A DNA stretch of 33,794 nucleotides. It comes from Nonomuraea maritima. GTDB lineage: Bacteria > Actinomycetota > Actinomycetes > Streptosporangiales > Streptosporangiaceae. Location: assembly GCF_900100395.1 (NCBI RefSeq), contig NZ_FNFB01000047.1, positions 1 to 33,794 of the forward strand. Reading direction: 5' to 3'. This document shows, in pieces, positions 5,929 to 14,807 of the stretch. The notes beneath the pieces were generated by a model. It was not told where the DNA came from. It did not search any database and worked only from the letters and a program-made list of their open reading frames with translations. The translations under genes and the position numbers were made by a program. The stretch's first letter is position 1. The number at the start of each line of letters is the position of its first letter.

Positions 5929-8705
5929 GCCTGATCAAGGAGCACGACCACGGCACTCCGGCGCGCCCCGGCCCGGCGACCGTGTCCGTGGAGATCGACG
6001 GCAGGACGGTGCAGGTGCCGGAGGGCACCTCGGTGATGCGCGCCGCCGCCGAGTGCGGCATCGACATCCCGAAGCTGTGCGCGACCGACAACCTGGAGCC
6101 GTTCGGCTCGTGCCGGCTGTGCCTGGTCGACATCGACGGCCGCAAGGGCTCGCCGGCGTCGTGCACCACCCCGGTGGCCGAGGGCATGAAGGTGCGCACC
6201 CAGACGCCCGAGCTGGCGGAGCTGCGCCGCGGCGTCATGGAGCTGTACATCTCCGACCACCCGCTCGACTGCCTCACCTGTCCGGCCAACGGCGACTGCG
6301 AGCTGCAGGACATGTCCGGCGTGGTCGGCCTGCGCGAGGTCCGTTACGGCTTCGACGGCGAGAACCACCTCGACCTGCCGACCGACAGCTCCAACCCGTA
6401 CTTCGACTTCGACGCGAGCAAGTGCATCGCCTGCTCGCGCTGCGTGCGCGCCTGCGGCGAGGTGCAGGGCACGTTCGCCCTGACGATCGAGGGACGCGGC
6501 TTCGACTCGAAGGTCGCGGCCGGCGCCGGCGGCACTTTCATGGAGTCCGACTGCGTCTCCTGCGGGGCCTGCGTGCAGGCGTGCCCGACGTCCACGCTGC
6601 AGGAACGCTCGGTCGTCGAGCTCGGCATGCCCAACCGCAGCGTGCTCACCACGTGCGCCTACTGCGGCGTCGGGTGCTCGTTCAAGGCCGAGTTGCGCGG
6701 CGACGAGGTCGTCCGCATGGTGCCGTACAAGGACGGCAAGGCCAACGAGGGACACTCCTGCGTCAAGGGCCGCTTCGCGTTCGGCTACGCCTCGCACCCC
6801 GACCGGCAGCTCAGGCCGATGGTGCGCGAGCGCATCACCGACCCGTGGCGCGAGGTGGAGTGGGAGGAGGCCATCGCCCACGTCGGCCGCCGCATGCTGG
6901 AGATCCAGGCGGCCCACGGTGCGGGCGCGATCGGCGGCATCAGCTCATCCCGGTGCACCAACGAGGAGGTGTACGTCGTCCAGAAGATGGTGCGGGCCGC
7001 GTTCGGCAACAACAACGTCGACACCTGCGCGCGCGTCTGCCACTCGCCCACCGGTTACGGACTCAAGCAGACGTACGGCACCTCGGCCGGCACCCAGGAC
7101 TTCAAGTCCGTCGACAAGTCCGACGTCATCCTGATCATCGGGGCGAACCCGACCGACGCCCACCCGGTGTTCGGCTCGCGCATCAAGCGCCGGCTGCGCC
7201 AGGGCGCCAAGCTCATCGTGGCCGACCCGCGCCGCATCGACCTGGTGCGCTCCCCGCACATCCAGGCCGAGCACCACCTTCAGGTGCGCCCTGGCACCAA
7301 CGTCGCGCTGGTCAACGCGATGGGCCACGTGGTCGTGACCGAGGGCCTGGTCGACCGCGAGTTCGTCGCGGAGCGCTGCGAGGACTTCGCCGAGTGGGAG
7401 CGGTTCATCTCCGCCCCCGAGCACAGCCCCGAGGCGGTCGAGGAGATCACCGGCATCCCCGCCGCCGAGGTGCGGGCCGCGACCCGCCTGTACGCGAGCG
7501 CGCGCAACGCCACCATCATGTACGGCCTCGGCGTCACCGAGCACAGCCAGGGCTCGACCATGGTGATGGGCATGGCCAACCTGGCCATGGCTACCGGCAA
7601 CATCGGCCGCGAGGGCGTCGGCGTCAACCCGCTGCGCGGGCAGAACAACGTGCAGGGCTCGTGCGACATGGGCTCGTTCCCGCACGAGCTGCCCGGCTAC
7701 CGGCACGTGTCCGACGACGTGGTGCGCGGCACGTTCGAGACGCTGTGGGGCCGGGTGCTCGACCCCGAGCCCGGCCTGCGCATCCCCAACATGTTCGACG
7801 CCGCGATCGACGGCACGTTCCTGGGCCTGTTCGTGCAGGGCGAGGACATCGTGCAGTCCGACCCGAACACCCGGCACGTCACCGCCGCCCTGGCCGCGAT
7901 GGAGCTGGTCGTCGTGCAGGACCTGTTCCTCAACGAGACCTCCAGGTACGCGCACGTGTTCCTGCCCGGCACCTCGTTCCTGGAGAAGAACGGCACGTTC
8001 ACCAACGCCGAGCGCCGGATCAACCGGGTCCGTCCGGTGATGGCGCCGAAGACCGGAAAACACGAGTGGGAGATCGTCTGCGAGATCGCGCAGGCGATGG
8101 GCTACCCGATGAAGTACGACGACGCGGCGCAGATCATGGACGAGATCGCGATGACCACGCCGACCTTCGCGGGCGTGTCGTTCGCCAGGCTCGACGAGGT
8201 CGGCAGCGTCCAGTGGCCGTGCGACGACGCGGCGCCCGAGGGCACCCCGATCATGCACATCGACGGGTTCGTCCGCGGCAGGGGCAGGTTCGTGCTCACC
8301 GACTACGTCCCGACGCAGGAGCGCAGCACCCGCAGGTTCCCGTTGATCCTGACGACCGGACGCATCCTGTCGCAGTACAACGTGGGCGCCCAGACCCGGC
8401 GTACCGGCAACAGCGCCTGGCATCCGGAGGACCTGCTGGAGATGCACCCGCACGACGCGGAGGTGCGCGGCATCAACGACGGCGACACCGTGGCGCTGGC
8501 CAGCCGCGTCGGCGAGACCACCCTGCGCGTCAAGATCGCCGAACGGATGCCGGTCGGCGTGGTCTACACGACCTTCCACCACCCGGTGACGGGTGCGAAC
8601 GTCGTGACCACGGAGAACTCCGACTGGGCGACCAACTGTCCCGAGTACAAGGTGACCGCGGTCCAGGTGTCGCCGAAGCACCCGGCCCCCGCACGGGTGA
8701 AGTGA
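5925..8705 (+). CDS. fdsA: NAD-dependent formate dehydrogenase, catalytic alpha subunit (molybdenum, Cys type)
   Basis: A 926-residue cytoplasmic molybdoenzyme subunit. In order: an N-terminal [2Fe-2S] ferredoxin domain (about 18-95), a His-Cys [4Fe-4S] region (about 109-127), two [4Fe-4S] motifs, CIACSRCVRAC and CVSCGACVQAC (about 167-222), a further cluster CAYCGVGC (about 244-251), then the bis-MGD-binding domains to the end. The active site is RVCHSP with C372 and H373, so it is a cysteine enzyme and needs no selenocysteine. The ATG at 5925 overlaps the fdsB stop. It oxidises formate to CO2. Maturation requires an FdhD/FdsC sulfurtransferase, which is not encoded next to it. Confidence 0.95.
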   Translation: MSLIKEHDHGTPARPGPATVSVEIDGRTVQVPEGTSVMRAAAECGIDIPKLCATDNLEPFGSCRLCLVDIDGRKGSPASCTTPVAEGMKVRTQTPELAELRRGVMELYISDHPLDCLTCPANGDCELQDMSGVVGLREVRYGFDGENHLDLPTDSSNPYFDFDASKCIACSRCVRACGEVQGTFALTIEGRGFDSKVAAGAGGTFMESDCVSCGACVQACPTSTLQERSVVELGMPNRSVLTTCAYCGVGCSFKAELRGDEVVRMVPYKDGKANEGHSCVKGRFAFGYASHPDRQLRPMVRERITDPWREVEWEEAIAHVGRRMLEIQAAHGAGAIGGISSSRCTNEEVYVVQKMVRAAFGNNNVDTCARVCHSPTGYGLKQTYGTSAGTQDFKSVDKSDVILIIGANPTDAHPVFGSRIKRRLRQGAKLIVADPRRIDLVRSPHIQAEHHLQVRPGTNVALVNAMGHVVVTEGLVDREFVAERCEDFAEWERFISAPEHSPEAVEEITGIPAAEVRAATRLYASARNATIMYGLGVTEHSQGSTMVMGMANLAMATGNIGREGVGVNPLRGQNNVQGSCDMGSFPHELPGYRHVSDDVVRGTFETLWGRVLDPEPGLRIPNMFDAAIDGTFLGLFVQGEDIVQSDPNTRHVTAALAAMELVVVQDLFLNETSRYAHVFLPGTSFLEKNGTFTNAERRINRVRPVMAPKTGKHEWEIVCEIAQAMGYPMKYDDAAQIMDEIAMTTPTFAGVSFARLDEVGSVQWPCDDAAPEGTPIMHIDGFVRGRGRFVLTDYVPTQERSTRRFPLILTTGRILSQYNVGAQTRRTGNSAWHPEDLLEMHPHDAEVRGINDGDTVALASRVGETTLRVKIAERMPVGVVYTTFHHPVTGANVVTTENSDWATNCPEYKVTAVQVSPKHPAPARVK

Positions 8706-8709
8706 TCAC

Positions 8710-8934
8710 ATGAGCGCTGCGCAGACTCCCCCGCACATCCGCATGTCGAACGAGATCGCGGTGCAGTTCCGGCACCGCGACCCGGCCTGGGCGGCCGAGC
8801 AGATCGCCGCCCACATCCGCGCCTTCTGGGACCCTCGGATGCGCGCCAGGCTGCTCGCCGACGCGGGCGCCGGTGACGGGCGGCTCGACCCGCTCGTGGT
8901 GGCCGCCACGGCGCTGCTGCCCCCGGCGGGGTGA
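8710..8934 (+). CDS. fdsD: NAD-dependent formate dehydrogenase, delta subunit
   Basis: A 74-residue protein with the FdsD pattern: RMSNEIAVQF near the start, a central AEQIAAHIRAFWDPRMR, and a C-terminal LDPLVVAATALL helix. FdsD proteins are small accessory or structural subunits of Fds-type formate dehydrogenases. The start at 8710 is four bases after the fdsA stop, so it is the last gene of the operon. A stable hairpin follows at 8944-8972. It is easily overlooked because of its size, but family and context agree. Confidence 0.88.
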   Translation: MSAAQTPPHIRMSNEIAVQFRHRDPAWAAEQIAAHIRAFWDPRMRARLLADAGAGDGRLDPLVVAATALLPPAG

Positions 8935-8943
8935 CTTCCTGCG

Positions 8944-8972
8944 GGGCCGGTCGCGTCGCACGCGCCCGGCCC
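8944..8972 (+). terminator. Hairpin terminator after fdsD
   Basis: GGGCCGG (8944-8950) pairs with CCGGCCC (8966-8972), with an inner CGCG/CGCG stem. There is no U-tract, as is usual in GC-rich actinomycetes. It sits ten bases after the fdsD stop and would separate the operon from the downstream lysR gene. Confidence 0.5.
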
Positions 8973-8991
8973 TCCGAGCGTTCCTGAACTT

Positions 8992-9109
8992 CTGCGGTAC
9001 GGACGGCGCGGGCGGTTCCCGGGCTTCGGGTTTGGGCCGCGCGGGCGGCTCCTCGGCTTCTGGACGGGCGGTTTCGCTGCTTCGCGGTATGGACGGCGCG
9101 GGCGGTTCC
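8992..9109. repeat. Interspersed 28-bp direct repeat upstream of the LysR gene
   Basis: A 28-base unit at 8992-9019 recurs at 9082-9109 with three mismatches; both share GGACGGCGCGGGCGGTTCC. Between them are degenerate pieces (GCGCGGGCGGCTCC and GGACGGGCGGTTT). The repeats fill the gap between fdsD and the LysR gene. No promoter elements were recognised there. Confidence 0.7.
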
Positions 9110-9124
9110 GGGGCATTCTGTGGC

Positions 9125-10054
9125 GTGCTGTTGCGCCAGTTGGAGTACCTCGTCGCCCTGGCCAGGGAGCGGCATTTCGCCCGCGCCGCCGCGGCCTGCC
9201 ACGTCTCCCAGCCGTCGCTGTCGGAGGCCATCCGCAAGCTGGAACGCGAGCTCGACGTGCCGCTCGTCCGGCGCGGGCAGCGCTTCGGCGGGCTCACCCC
9301 TGAGGGCGAGCGCGTGGTGCTGTGGGCGCACCGCATCCTCGCCGACACCGACTCCCTGCGCCAGGACCTCGCCAAGATGCGCCAGGGGCTGTCGGGCACG
9401 CTCCGGCTGGGCGCCATCCCGACCGCGCTGACCGCCGCCTCCCTGCTGACCACGCCGTTCTGCGAGCGCTACCCGCACGTACGGGTCCTGCTGACCTCGC
9501 TGTCGTCGCGGGAGATCGCGCGGCGGCTCGCGAACTTCGAGATCGACATGGCGCTGACGTACCTCGAGGACGACGACGAGGACCTCGGCGACGTGCGGGT
9601 CAGCCCTCTGTACGAGGAGCGCTACCTGCTGCTCACCCCCGCCGACAGCCACCTGGCCGAGCGTCCGGTGGCCCGCTGGGCCGAGGTGGCCGCGCTGCCC
9701 TTGTGCCTGCTCGCCCCCGAGATGCGCAACCGCCGCATCCTGGACGCCAACTTCCGCCACGCCGGCGCCGTGGTCGTGCCCGTCATCGAGACCGACACCG
9801 TCTCGGCCCTGTACGCGCACGTCGCCACGCAGCGCTGGTCGAGCGTGATCGCGCACGCCTGGCTGCACATGTTCGGCGTGCCGGAAGGCATGCGGGTCGT
9901 CCGGATGGAACGGGCCGCCCACGAGCCGCGCGTGGGGCTCGTCATGACGGGCTCGGGGCCGGAGTCGGTGATGGCGCGGGCCGTGCTCGGCATCGCCCGT
10001 GAACTGAACCTCGGCGAGGTGCTCGACCGGCTCACCGGCGAGTACCTGACCTAG
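9125..10054 (+). CDS. LysR-family transcriptional regulator of the formate dehydrogenase locus
   Basis: A 309-residue LysR-type regulator. The N-terminal winged helix-turn-helix (about residues 4-62) includes RHFARAAAACHVSQPSL and AIRKLERELDVPLVRR. The rest is the two-lobed effector-binding domain, with the usual GTLRLGAIPT start near residue 93. The GTG at 9125 gives a normal LysR length and N-terminus (VLLRQLEYLVALAR); the frame stays open upstream, but only through low-complexity repeats. Position beside fdsGBAD suggests it controls that operon, probably in response to formate or one-carbon status; the ligand is not known. It is co-directional with the operon, not divergent as is common for LysR genes. 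Confidence 0.9.
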   Translation: MLLRQLEYLVALARERHFARAAAACHVSQPSLSEAIRKLERELDVPLVRRGQRFGGLTPEGERVVLWAHRILADTDSLRQDLAKMRQGLSGTLRLGAIPTALTAASLLTTPFCERYPHVRVLLTSLSSREIARRLANFEIDMALTYLEDDDEDLGDVRVSPLYEERYLLLTPADSHLAERPVARWAEVAALPLCLLAPEMRNRRILDANFRHAGAVVVPVIETDTVSALYAHVATQRWSSVIAHAWLHMFGVPEGMRVVRMERAAHEPRVGLVMTGSGPESVMARAVLGIARELNLGEVLDRLTGEYLT

Positions 10055-10074
10055 CCGGCGTCCGGCCGTCAGGT
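10044..10074. terminator. Bidirectional hairpin between convergent genes
   Basis: ACCTGAC (10044-10050) pairs with GTCAGGT (10068-10074), with an inner CCGG/CCGG pair. It overlaps the 3' ends of the LysR gene and the convergent Ppx/GppA gene, so it could end both transcripts. Confidence 0.45.
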
Positions 10075-11028
10075 GGTGCGTGCCGTGCGGCGGCCGCGGC
10101 TCTCGCCGACCCGTTCCAGGAGCAGGCCCTCCCGCGTCGACCAGGGGCAGATGCGCGCCTCGCGCACCTGGCACGCCTCCATGAGGGCTTCGGCGACCAC
10201 GGCCCCGGCTAGCGACTGCTCCGCCCGGTGGCGGCTGATGCCCTTCAGCTCACCGCGGTGACGCGGGTCCGTACGGGCCAGCAGTTCGACGGCCGCCCGT
10301 ACCGAGGACAGCGTGAGGTGGGCGGGGGCCCGGGTGGGCCGTTCGATCGTGGTGGCGAGCTTCGCCAGCTGCGTGAAGGTCTTGGACGAGGCGATCACCC
10401 GGGTGCCCGGCCGGGCGACCGGCAGGGGGACGCCGTCCAGCGCCTCGCGTACCTGCTGCCGCACGTCGGCGAGGGTGCGGTCGGCGGGGAGCACGCCGCC
10501 GGGCAGCAGCGCCCGCGTCACCGCGCGGGCGCCCAGCGGAAGGGAGTGCACCCGCGCGGGCTCGGCGTCGTCGCCGTGGGCGACCTCCACGGTGCCGCCG
10601 CCGATGTCCAGCACGAGCAGCGGGCCTGGCCCGCCGCCCAGCCAGCACCGGGCCGCGATGTACGCCAGCCGCGCCTCCTCCCGCCCCGGCAGCAGGCGTA
10701 ATCTCACGCCGGTGGTGTCGGCGACCTGGCCGATCACCTCGTCGCGGTTGGCGGCGTCGCGGATGACGGACGTCGCGAACGCGAAGACCGCGTGCCCGCG
10801 GTGCTCGGCGCCCGATAACTGCTCCACCGCGCTCTGCACGCTGCGGATGCCGCGCGTGCTCACCCGCCCGTCGGCGGTGAGCGTCTCGTGCAGGGCCAGC
10901 CGGATCTTGCCGCTGGGCGCCATGGCCCAGCGTCCGCGGGCGCCGCCGCGCTCCTTCGTCCGTTGCCGACGAGCCACCATCAGCAACGCGCTGTGACAGC
11001 CCACGTCGATCACCGCCGCTTGCCGCAT
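10069..11028 (-). CDS. Ppx/GppA-family phosphatase
   Basis: A 319-residue protein of the ASKHA-fold Ppx/GppA family, which hydrolyses polyphosphate or pppGpp. Visible signatures are the N-terminal AAVIDVGCHSALLMV, the FATSVIRDAANRDEV block near residue 110, RLLPGREEARLAYIAA near 135, the phosphate-binding LVLDIGGGTVEVA near 160, and SKTFTQLAKLA near 235. The length is that of the short one-domain actinobacterial form, without the C-terminal HD domain of E. coli GppA. An excellent AAGGAGGCGATC precedes the ATG at 11028. Which of the two substrates is used cannot be decided from sequence. Confidence 0.88.
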   Translation of the reverse strand: MRQAAVIDVGCHSALLMVARRQRTKERGGARGRWAMAPSGKIRLALHETLTADGRVSTRGIRSVQSAVEQLSGAEHRGHAVFAFATSVIRDAANRDEVIGQVADTTGVRLRLLPGREEARLAYIAARCWLGGGPGPLLVLDIGGGTVEVAHGDDAEPARVHSLPLGARAVTRALLPGGVLPADRTLADVRQQVREALDGVPLPVARPGTRVIASSKTFTQLAKLATTIERPTRAPAHLTLSSVRAAVELLARTDPRHRGELKGISRHRAEQSLAGAVVAEALMEACQVREARICPWSTREGLLLERVGESRGRRTARTT

Positions 11029-11100
11029 GATCGCCTCCTTGTCCTGACAGGACTACCACGCCGTCCTGCCCGGCGCGGTGGCGCGCACGAGACGAACCGA

Positions 11101-11487
11101 TCACGGATCGCGCGGCGGAGCGTCGGCCGCGCTCGCGAGCCGCTCCAGGTAGTTCCTGAGCGCGTCACGGTTGCGGGTCATGACGTCGATGCGTTCCGTG
11201 AGCCGGTCGCAGTGCTCGACCAGCCGCTCGATGAACTCGGGCTCGGGGTTGTCGAAGTGGATGTCGCCGCGCGGCTCGGCGAGGCACGGCAGGACGTCCT
11301 TGATGAGCTTGGTCGACAGACCGGAATCGAGGAGGTCACGAATCTGCCGCACCCGGCCGACCAGCACCTCGTCGTAGTCGCGGTACCCGTTCTGCTCACG
11401 GGACGGCTTCAGGAGCTCCTGCTCCTCGTAGTAGCGCAGGAGACGCGGCGACACGGAGGTACGCCGGGACAACTCTGCGATTCGCAC
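11101..11487 (-). CDS. MerR-family transcriptional regulator (short)
   Basis: A 128-residue regulator with a MerR winged helix-turn-helix (about 1-70: VRIAELSRRTSVSPRLLRYY and the GYRDYDEVLVGRVRQI wing) followed by a dimerisation coiled coil. The GTG at 11487 is used because the MerR domain starts there and GGGGGG lies upstream. It has no effector domain and only two cysteines (VLPCLAE and VEHCDRL), far apart, so metal sensing of the classic MerR type is not obvious. It lies 99 bases after the SnoaL-like gene on the same strand, so the two may form an operon that it regulates. Confidence 0.88.
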   Translation of the reverse strand: MRIAELSRRTSVSPRLLRYYEEQELLKPSREQNGYRDYDEVLVGRVRQIRDLLDSGLSTKLIKDVLPCLAEPRGDIHFDNPEPEFIERLVEHCDRLTERIDVMTRNRDALRNYLERLASAADAPPRDP

Positions 11488-11586
11488 TGTGCACCCCCCT
11501 GAGGGAATTCCGATGGCCGAGACCGCCCGGCGCCTCACCGGCCCGGACCGGCCGTGACCTGGGCCGGCCCGGAGCTCCGGCGGGCG

Positions 11587-12090
11587 TCAGTCCTTGAGGA
11601 ACGCCGGGCCCTCGATGACCGCGTAGGTGTTCGTGTAGAGCGACTGGTGCCTGCGGTGCACGATCTTCCACCCGTCGGGACGCCGCTCCCACCGGTCGTG
11701 CCAGTAACCCGCGTCGATCAGGTTGGCCTCGGTGTGGCGCGCCTCGTGCGTGTGGAAGTGAAGGGCGACGGAGGTCGCCGTGTCGCCGTCGATCTCCACC
11801 CTACCGATGCCCTCGATGTGCTGCCACGCCTTGAAGTTGACCTCCAGGCCGCCGCCCTTGAGGCCCTTGCCCCGCATGAGCTCGGCGTACTCCTGCAGGT
11901 TGAACACCCCGACGCCGAGGCTTGTCACGTCGATGACGACCTCCGGCGCGAAGATCTGCGACCACTCCTCGAGGAGGTTCTTGTTCTCCGCGCCGGCCTG
12001 GTGCAGGTCCTGGCCGAACCCGTAGAGGGTGATCTTGTCCTGGATCTCCAGCCGGTCCAGCAGGTAGCGCACGTCGTTCTCGATGGCCAT
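11587..12090 (-). CDS. SnoaL-like / NTF2-fold domain protein
   Basis: A 167-residue protein of the NTF2-like cone fold. It begins with an N-terminal helical stretch (NDVRYLLDRLEIQDKITLYG), then a core with EEWSQIFAPEVVIDVTSLG and a C-terminal strand (DGWKIVHRRHQSLYTN). This matches SnoaL_4-type proteins, which include small-molecule cyclases, isomerases and dehydratases as well as non-enzymatic binders. The real reaction is unknown. The ATG at 12090 follows AAGGAGGACAATC, a strong ribosome site. There is no signal peptide, so it is cytoplasmic. The MerR gene downstream on the same strand probably belongs to it. An acyltransferase gene is divergent across a 234-base gap. Confidence 0.82.
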   Translation of the reverse strand: MAIENDVRYLLDRLEIQDKITLYGFGQDLHQAGAENKNLLEEWSQIFAPEVVIDVTSLGVGVFNLQEYAELMRGKGLKGGGLEVNFKAWQHIEGIGRVEIDGDTATSVALHFHTHEARHTEANLIDAGYWHDRWERRPDGWKIVHRRHQSLYTNTYAVIEGPAFLKD

Positions 12091-12324
12091 GATTGTCCTC
12101 CTTGTCTCCCCCGATGCGGGGTCGAGAACAACCCTCGAACCTTCACATGAATGCGAACGCAAGTGCTCGGACGGTGGCGTCCGTCACAGCTCCCGACCGA
12201 CATAGCACTGAAAAGCGGTTGAGCGGTGGCTGATACATGACATCGACGGACCGGACACGTTCCTCCCGGAGGCTGACGCGGTGCGCCCTCCCGGCGCGCC
12301 GCCGGTCCCGAGAGGTCTGTCAGC

Positions 12325-13473
12325 ATGAACGTCACCCATCCGCCCACCACCCTGATCCAGGGGAAGGTCCGTACGAAGTGGGCGGACACCGCCAAAGGCG
12401 CATGCATCCTGCTGGTCGTGCTCTGGCACGTCGTCATGAAGGACTACCTGCAGATCGACTGGCACCTCTCGATTCCGATCACCGGCGCCTGGGGCACGGT
12501 CACCGAGCAGCTGCTCCCGCTGCGCATGCCGCTGTTCTTCACCATCTCCGGCATGTTCGCCGTCGGCGCGGTGAGCCGGCCGTGGCCGGTGCTCGCCCGT
12601 ACGAAGGTCGCCGGCTTCTACGGCCTGTACGCGCTGTGGCTGCTGATCCACACCGCCCTGCTGGCGTTCGCCCCCGGGTTCGACACCGCCCGCGCCGGCG
12701 ACCTCACCGGCCTGCTGGAACAGCTGACGATCACGCCGTCCAACCTGTGGTACCTGTACGCGCTGGCCCTGTACTTCGCCGTCGCCAAGACCGTGCGCCG
12801 CCTTCCTGCCCCTGTGGTGCTCGGGGCGGCGTTCGTCCTGTCGGCGGCGGCCTCGGCCGGGCTGCTGGACCAGCCCGGCGACCGCGGCGGCGTCTACAAG
12901 AACCTGGTGTTCTTCCTCGCCGGGATGTACCTGCGCCCGGCTGTGGAACGGCTCGCCGCGACGGCGACGTGGCGGCGGCTCGGCGTGAGCGGCGTGCTCT
13001 TCGCCGTGGCCGTCGTGGCGATGCGGGTCACGGGCGCCGACACCTGGTTCGGCGTCTGGCCGGCGGCCTGTGTCGTCGCGGCCGTGCTCGGGGTGACGGC
13101 AGCGTCCCTGGTCAGCCGCTGGGACGCGCTGGGCGACCGGCTCGCGGCGCTCGGCCGGACGACCCTGCCCGTGTACGTCATCCACATGCCGGTGCTCGCG
13201 CTGCTGCACCGGGCGCTCGTCCCGCCGCTGTCGGCCGACATGAACGGCACCGTACGGCTGCTGCTCTCCGTCGTCGAACCGGTGCTGGTGACCGCGGCCG
13301 TGACGGCCGTCTGCCTGCTGCTGCACCGGGCACTGCTGAAGGCGCACGCCGGATGGCTGTTCCAGCTACCCTGGGCGGCGGATCGTGGCCGCCGGGCCCG
13401 GGGATCCGCCGGCGATCAAAAGATTTTCCGGGCTTCGCCAGACTCCCCGTACCCGTCCGACGTCGATCGATAA
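12325..13473 (+). CDS. Acyltransferase-3 family membrane protein
   Basis: A 382-residue protein with about ten membrane helices, of the acyltransferase-3 (OafA/WecH/fucose O-acetylase) family. The N-terminal segment KWADTAKGACILLVVLWHVV carries the conserved helix-1 histidine (WHVV), and RMPLFFTISGMFAVG is the family's second signature. Such enzymes move acyl groups, usually acetyl, onto extracytoplasmic sugars or other acceptors; the acceptor is unknown here. The ATG at 12325 follows GAGAGGTCTGTCAGC. The C-terminal 35 residues after the last helix are charged and cytoplasmic. It is divergent from the SnoaL-like gene and apparently monocistronic. Confidence 0.87.
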   Translation: MNVTHPPTTLIQGKVRTKWADTAKGACILLVVLWHVVMKDYLQIDWHLSIPITGAWGTVTEQLLPLRMPLFFTISGMFAVGAVSRPWPVLARTKVAGFYGLYALWLLIHTALLAFAPGFDTARAGDLTGLLEQLTITPSNLWYLYALALYFAVAKTVRRLPAPVVLGAAFVLSAAASAGLLDQPGDRGGVYKNLVFFLAGMYLRPAVERLAATATWRRLGVSGVLFAVAVVAMRVTGADTWFGVWPAACVVAAVLGVTAASLVSRWDALGDRLAALGRTTLPVYVIHMPVLALLHRALVPPLSADMNGTVRLLLSVVEPVLVTAAVTAVCLLLHRALLKAHAGWLFQLPWAADRGRRARGSAGDQKIFRASPDSPYPSDVDR

Positions 13474-13574
13474 GGCCGCCGTCAGTGCCCAGCACCTCTC
13501 CGGACCGTCTGCTTAACCAGCTCTTACGCGGGTTTTGGCACCGTTGAGACATCGGGATTCGAGGGAGATGACAG

Positions 13575-14801
13575 ATGAACGCGAACGAGCCTCGCGAGCA
13601 GGGCACCGGCGGATGGAGCCAGTTCGGCGCCACGCCGCCCGCCGCCGGGGGCTTTCCCCGGCGTGACACGCACTCCATGGCACAGCCGGTGGAGCCGCCG
13701 GCACGGTCACTGAAAGCTCGTTTCAGCACGGGCCTGGGCCGCAGGACCGTCGCCGGACTCGCCCTGGCCGCCATGGCCATCGGCGGCGGCGTCGTGGGGG
13801 CCGCCGTCGCCACCTCGTTCCAGCCCGCGCCGGTCGCGAGCCTGAGCGCGCCTGGCCCGGTCTTCAAGCGGGCCTCCGACCAGCTCACCGTGGCCGACGT
13901 CGCGGCCGCGGTGCAGCCGTCCGTCGTGATGATCCAGGGGCAGACGGGCGAGGGGTCGGGCGTCGTGCTGTCGGAGGACGGGCTCGTCCTCACCAACAAC
14001 CACGTGGTGGAGGGCGCCGGGCAGGGCGGCGGCCAGATGACGGTCAAGTTCAGCGACGGCAGGACGGCCAGGGCCTCCGTCGTCGGCACCGACCCCACCA
14101 CCGACCTCGCCGTCATCAAGGCCGAGGACGTGTCCGGGCTGACCGCGGCCCGGCTGGGTGACAGCGACGCCCTCAAGGTCGGCGACCCGGTGCTGGCCAT
14201 CGGCAGCCCGCTCGGCCTCGCCGGCTCGGTCACGGCGGGCATCGTCAGCGCGCTCGACCGTACGCTCACCACCGGCCCCGAGCAGCCGCAGCTGCCGCCG
14301 GGCTGGGGCCAGCAGCAGCAGAGCGCGGGCACCACGATCGGCGGCGCCATCCAGACCGACGCCTCGATCAACCCGGGCAACTCCGGCGGCGCCCTGGTGG
14401 ACGCCGCCGGCGAGGTGATCGGCATCAACACCGCGATCGCCTCGAACGCGGCCGGCGGCGGCGTCGGCTTCGCGATCCCCGTCAACACCGCCAAGCAGGT
14501 GTCCGAGCAGCTCATCAAGACCGGCAAGGTCAGCCACGCGTTCCTCGGCGTGAGCGTCACGGACGCGACCGGCGACGTGCCTGGCGCCCTGATCAGCCAG
14601 GTCACCGCGGGCAGCCCGGCGGAGAAGGCCGGGCTGCGGCAGGGCGACCTGATCACCAAGATCGACAACACGGCGGTCGACGGCGGCGAGACGGTGGTCG
14701 GCCAGGTCAGGGGCTACAAGCCCGGCCAGCAGGTCGAGGTCACGTACCTGCGGAACGGCAAGAGCGACAAGGTCACCGTGACCCTGGTCGAGAAGAGGTG
14801 A
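13575..14801 (+). CDS. HtrA/DegP-type membrane-anchored serine protease with PDZ domain
   Basis: A 408-residue S1C-family protease. A short cytoplasmic N-terminus is followed by one membrane anchor (about 56-80), then the trypsin-like domain with the triad H143 (NNHVVEGA), D177 (PTTDLAVI) and S270 (GNSGGALVD), and a C-terminal PDZ domain (about 310-405: ALISQVTAGSPAEKAGLRQGD). The catalytic domain faces outside the cell, so its role is cell-envelope protein quality control or site-specific processing. The ATG at 13575 is preceded by GAGGGAGATGACAG. A strong hairpin follows the stop, and a histidine kinase gene lies downstream on the same strand. Confidence 0.93.
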   Translation: MNANEPREQGTGGWSQFGATPPAAGGFPRRDTHSMAQPVEPPARSLKARFSTGLGRRTVAGLALAAMAIGGGVVGAAVATSFQPAPVASLSAPGPVFKRASDQLTVADVAAAVQPSVVMIQGQTGEGSGVVLSEDGLVLTNNHVVEGAGQGGGQMTVKFSDGRTARASVVGTDPTTDLAVIKAEDVSGLTAARLGDSDALKVGDPVLAIGSPLGLAGSVTAGIVSALDRTLTTGPEQPQLPPGWGQQQQSAGTTIGGAIQTDASINPGNSGGALVDAAGEVIGINTAIASNAAGGGVGFAIPVNTAKQVSEQLIKTGKVSHAFLGVSVTDATGDVPGALISQVTAGSPAEKAGLRQGDLITKIDNTAVDGGETVVGQVRGYKPGQQVEVTYLRNGKSDKVTVTLVEKR

Positions 14802-14807
14802 CGACCC

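Noticed and set aside
7020..7060. Selenocysteine in the formate dehydrogenase
   Set aside because: The active-site codon is TGC (cysteine) at 7038-7040, with no in-frame TGA.
6945..8681. Long minus-strand frame opposite fdsA
   Set aside because: fdsA is unambiguous on the plus strand and the reverse frame shows no family motif.
8992..9109. Repeats considered as a CRISPR array
   Set aside because: There are only two good copies with one irregular spacer and degenerate pieces, and no cas genes nearby.
8873..9124. N-terminal extension of the LysR regulator
   Set aside because: The frame is open but the sequence is repetitive and unlike any LysR N-terminus; the conserved domain starts at 9125.
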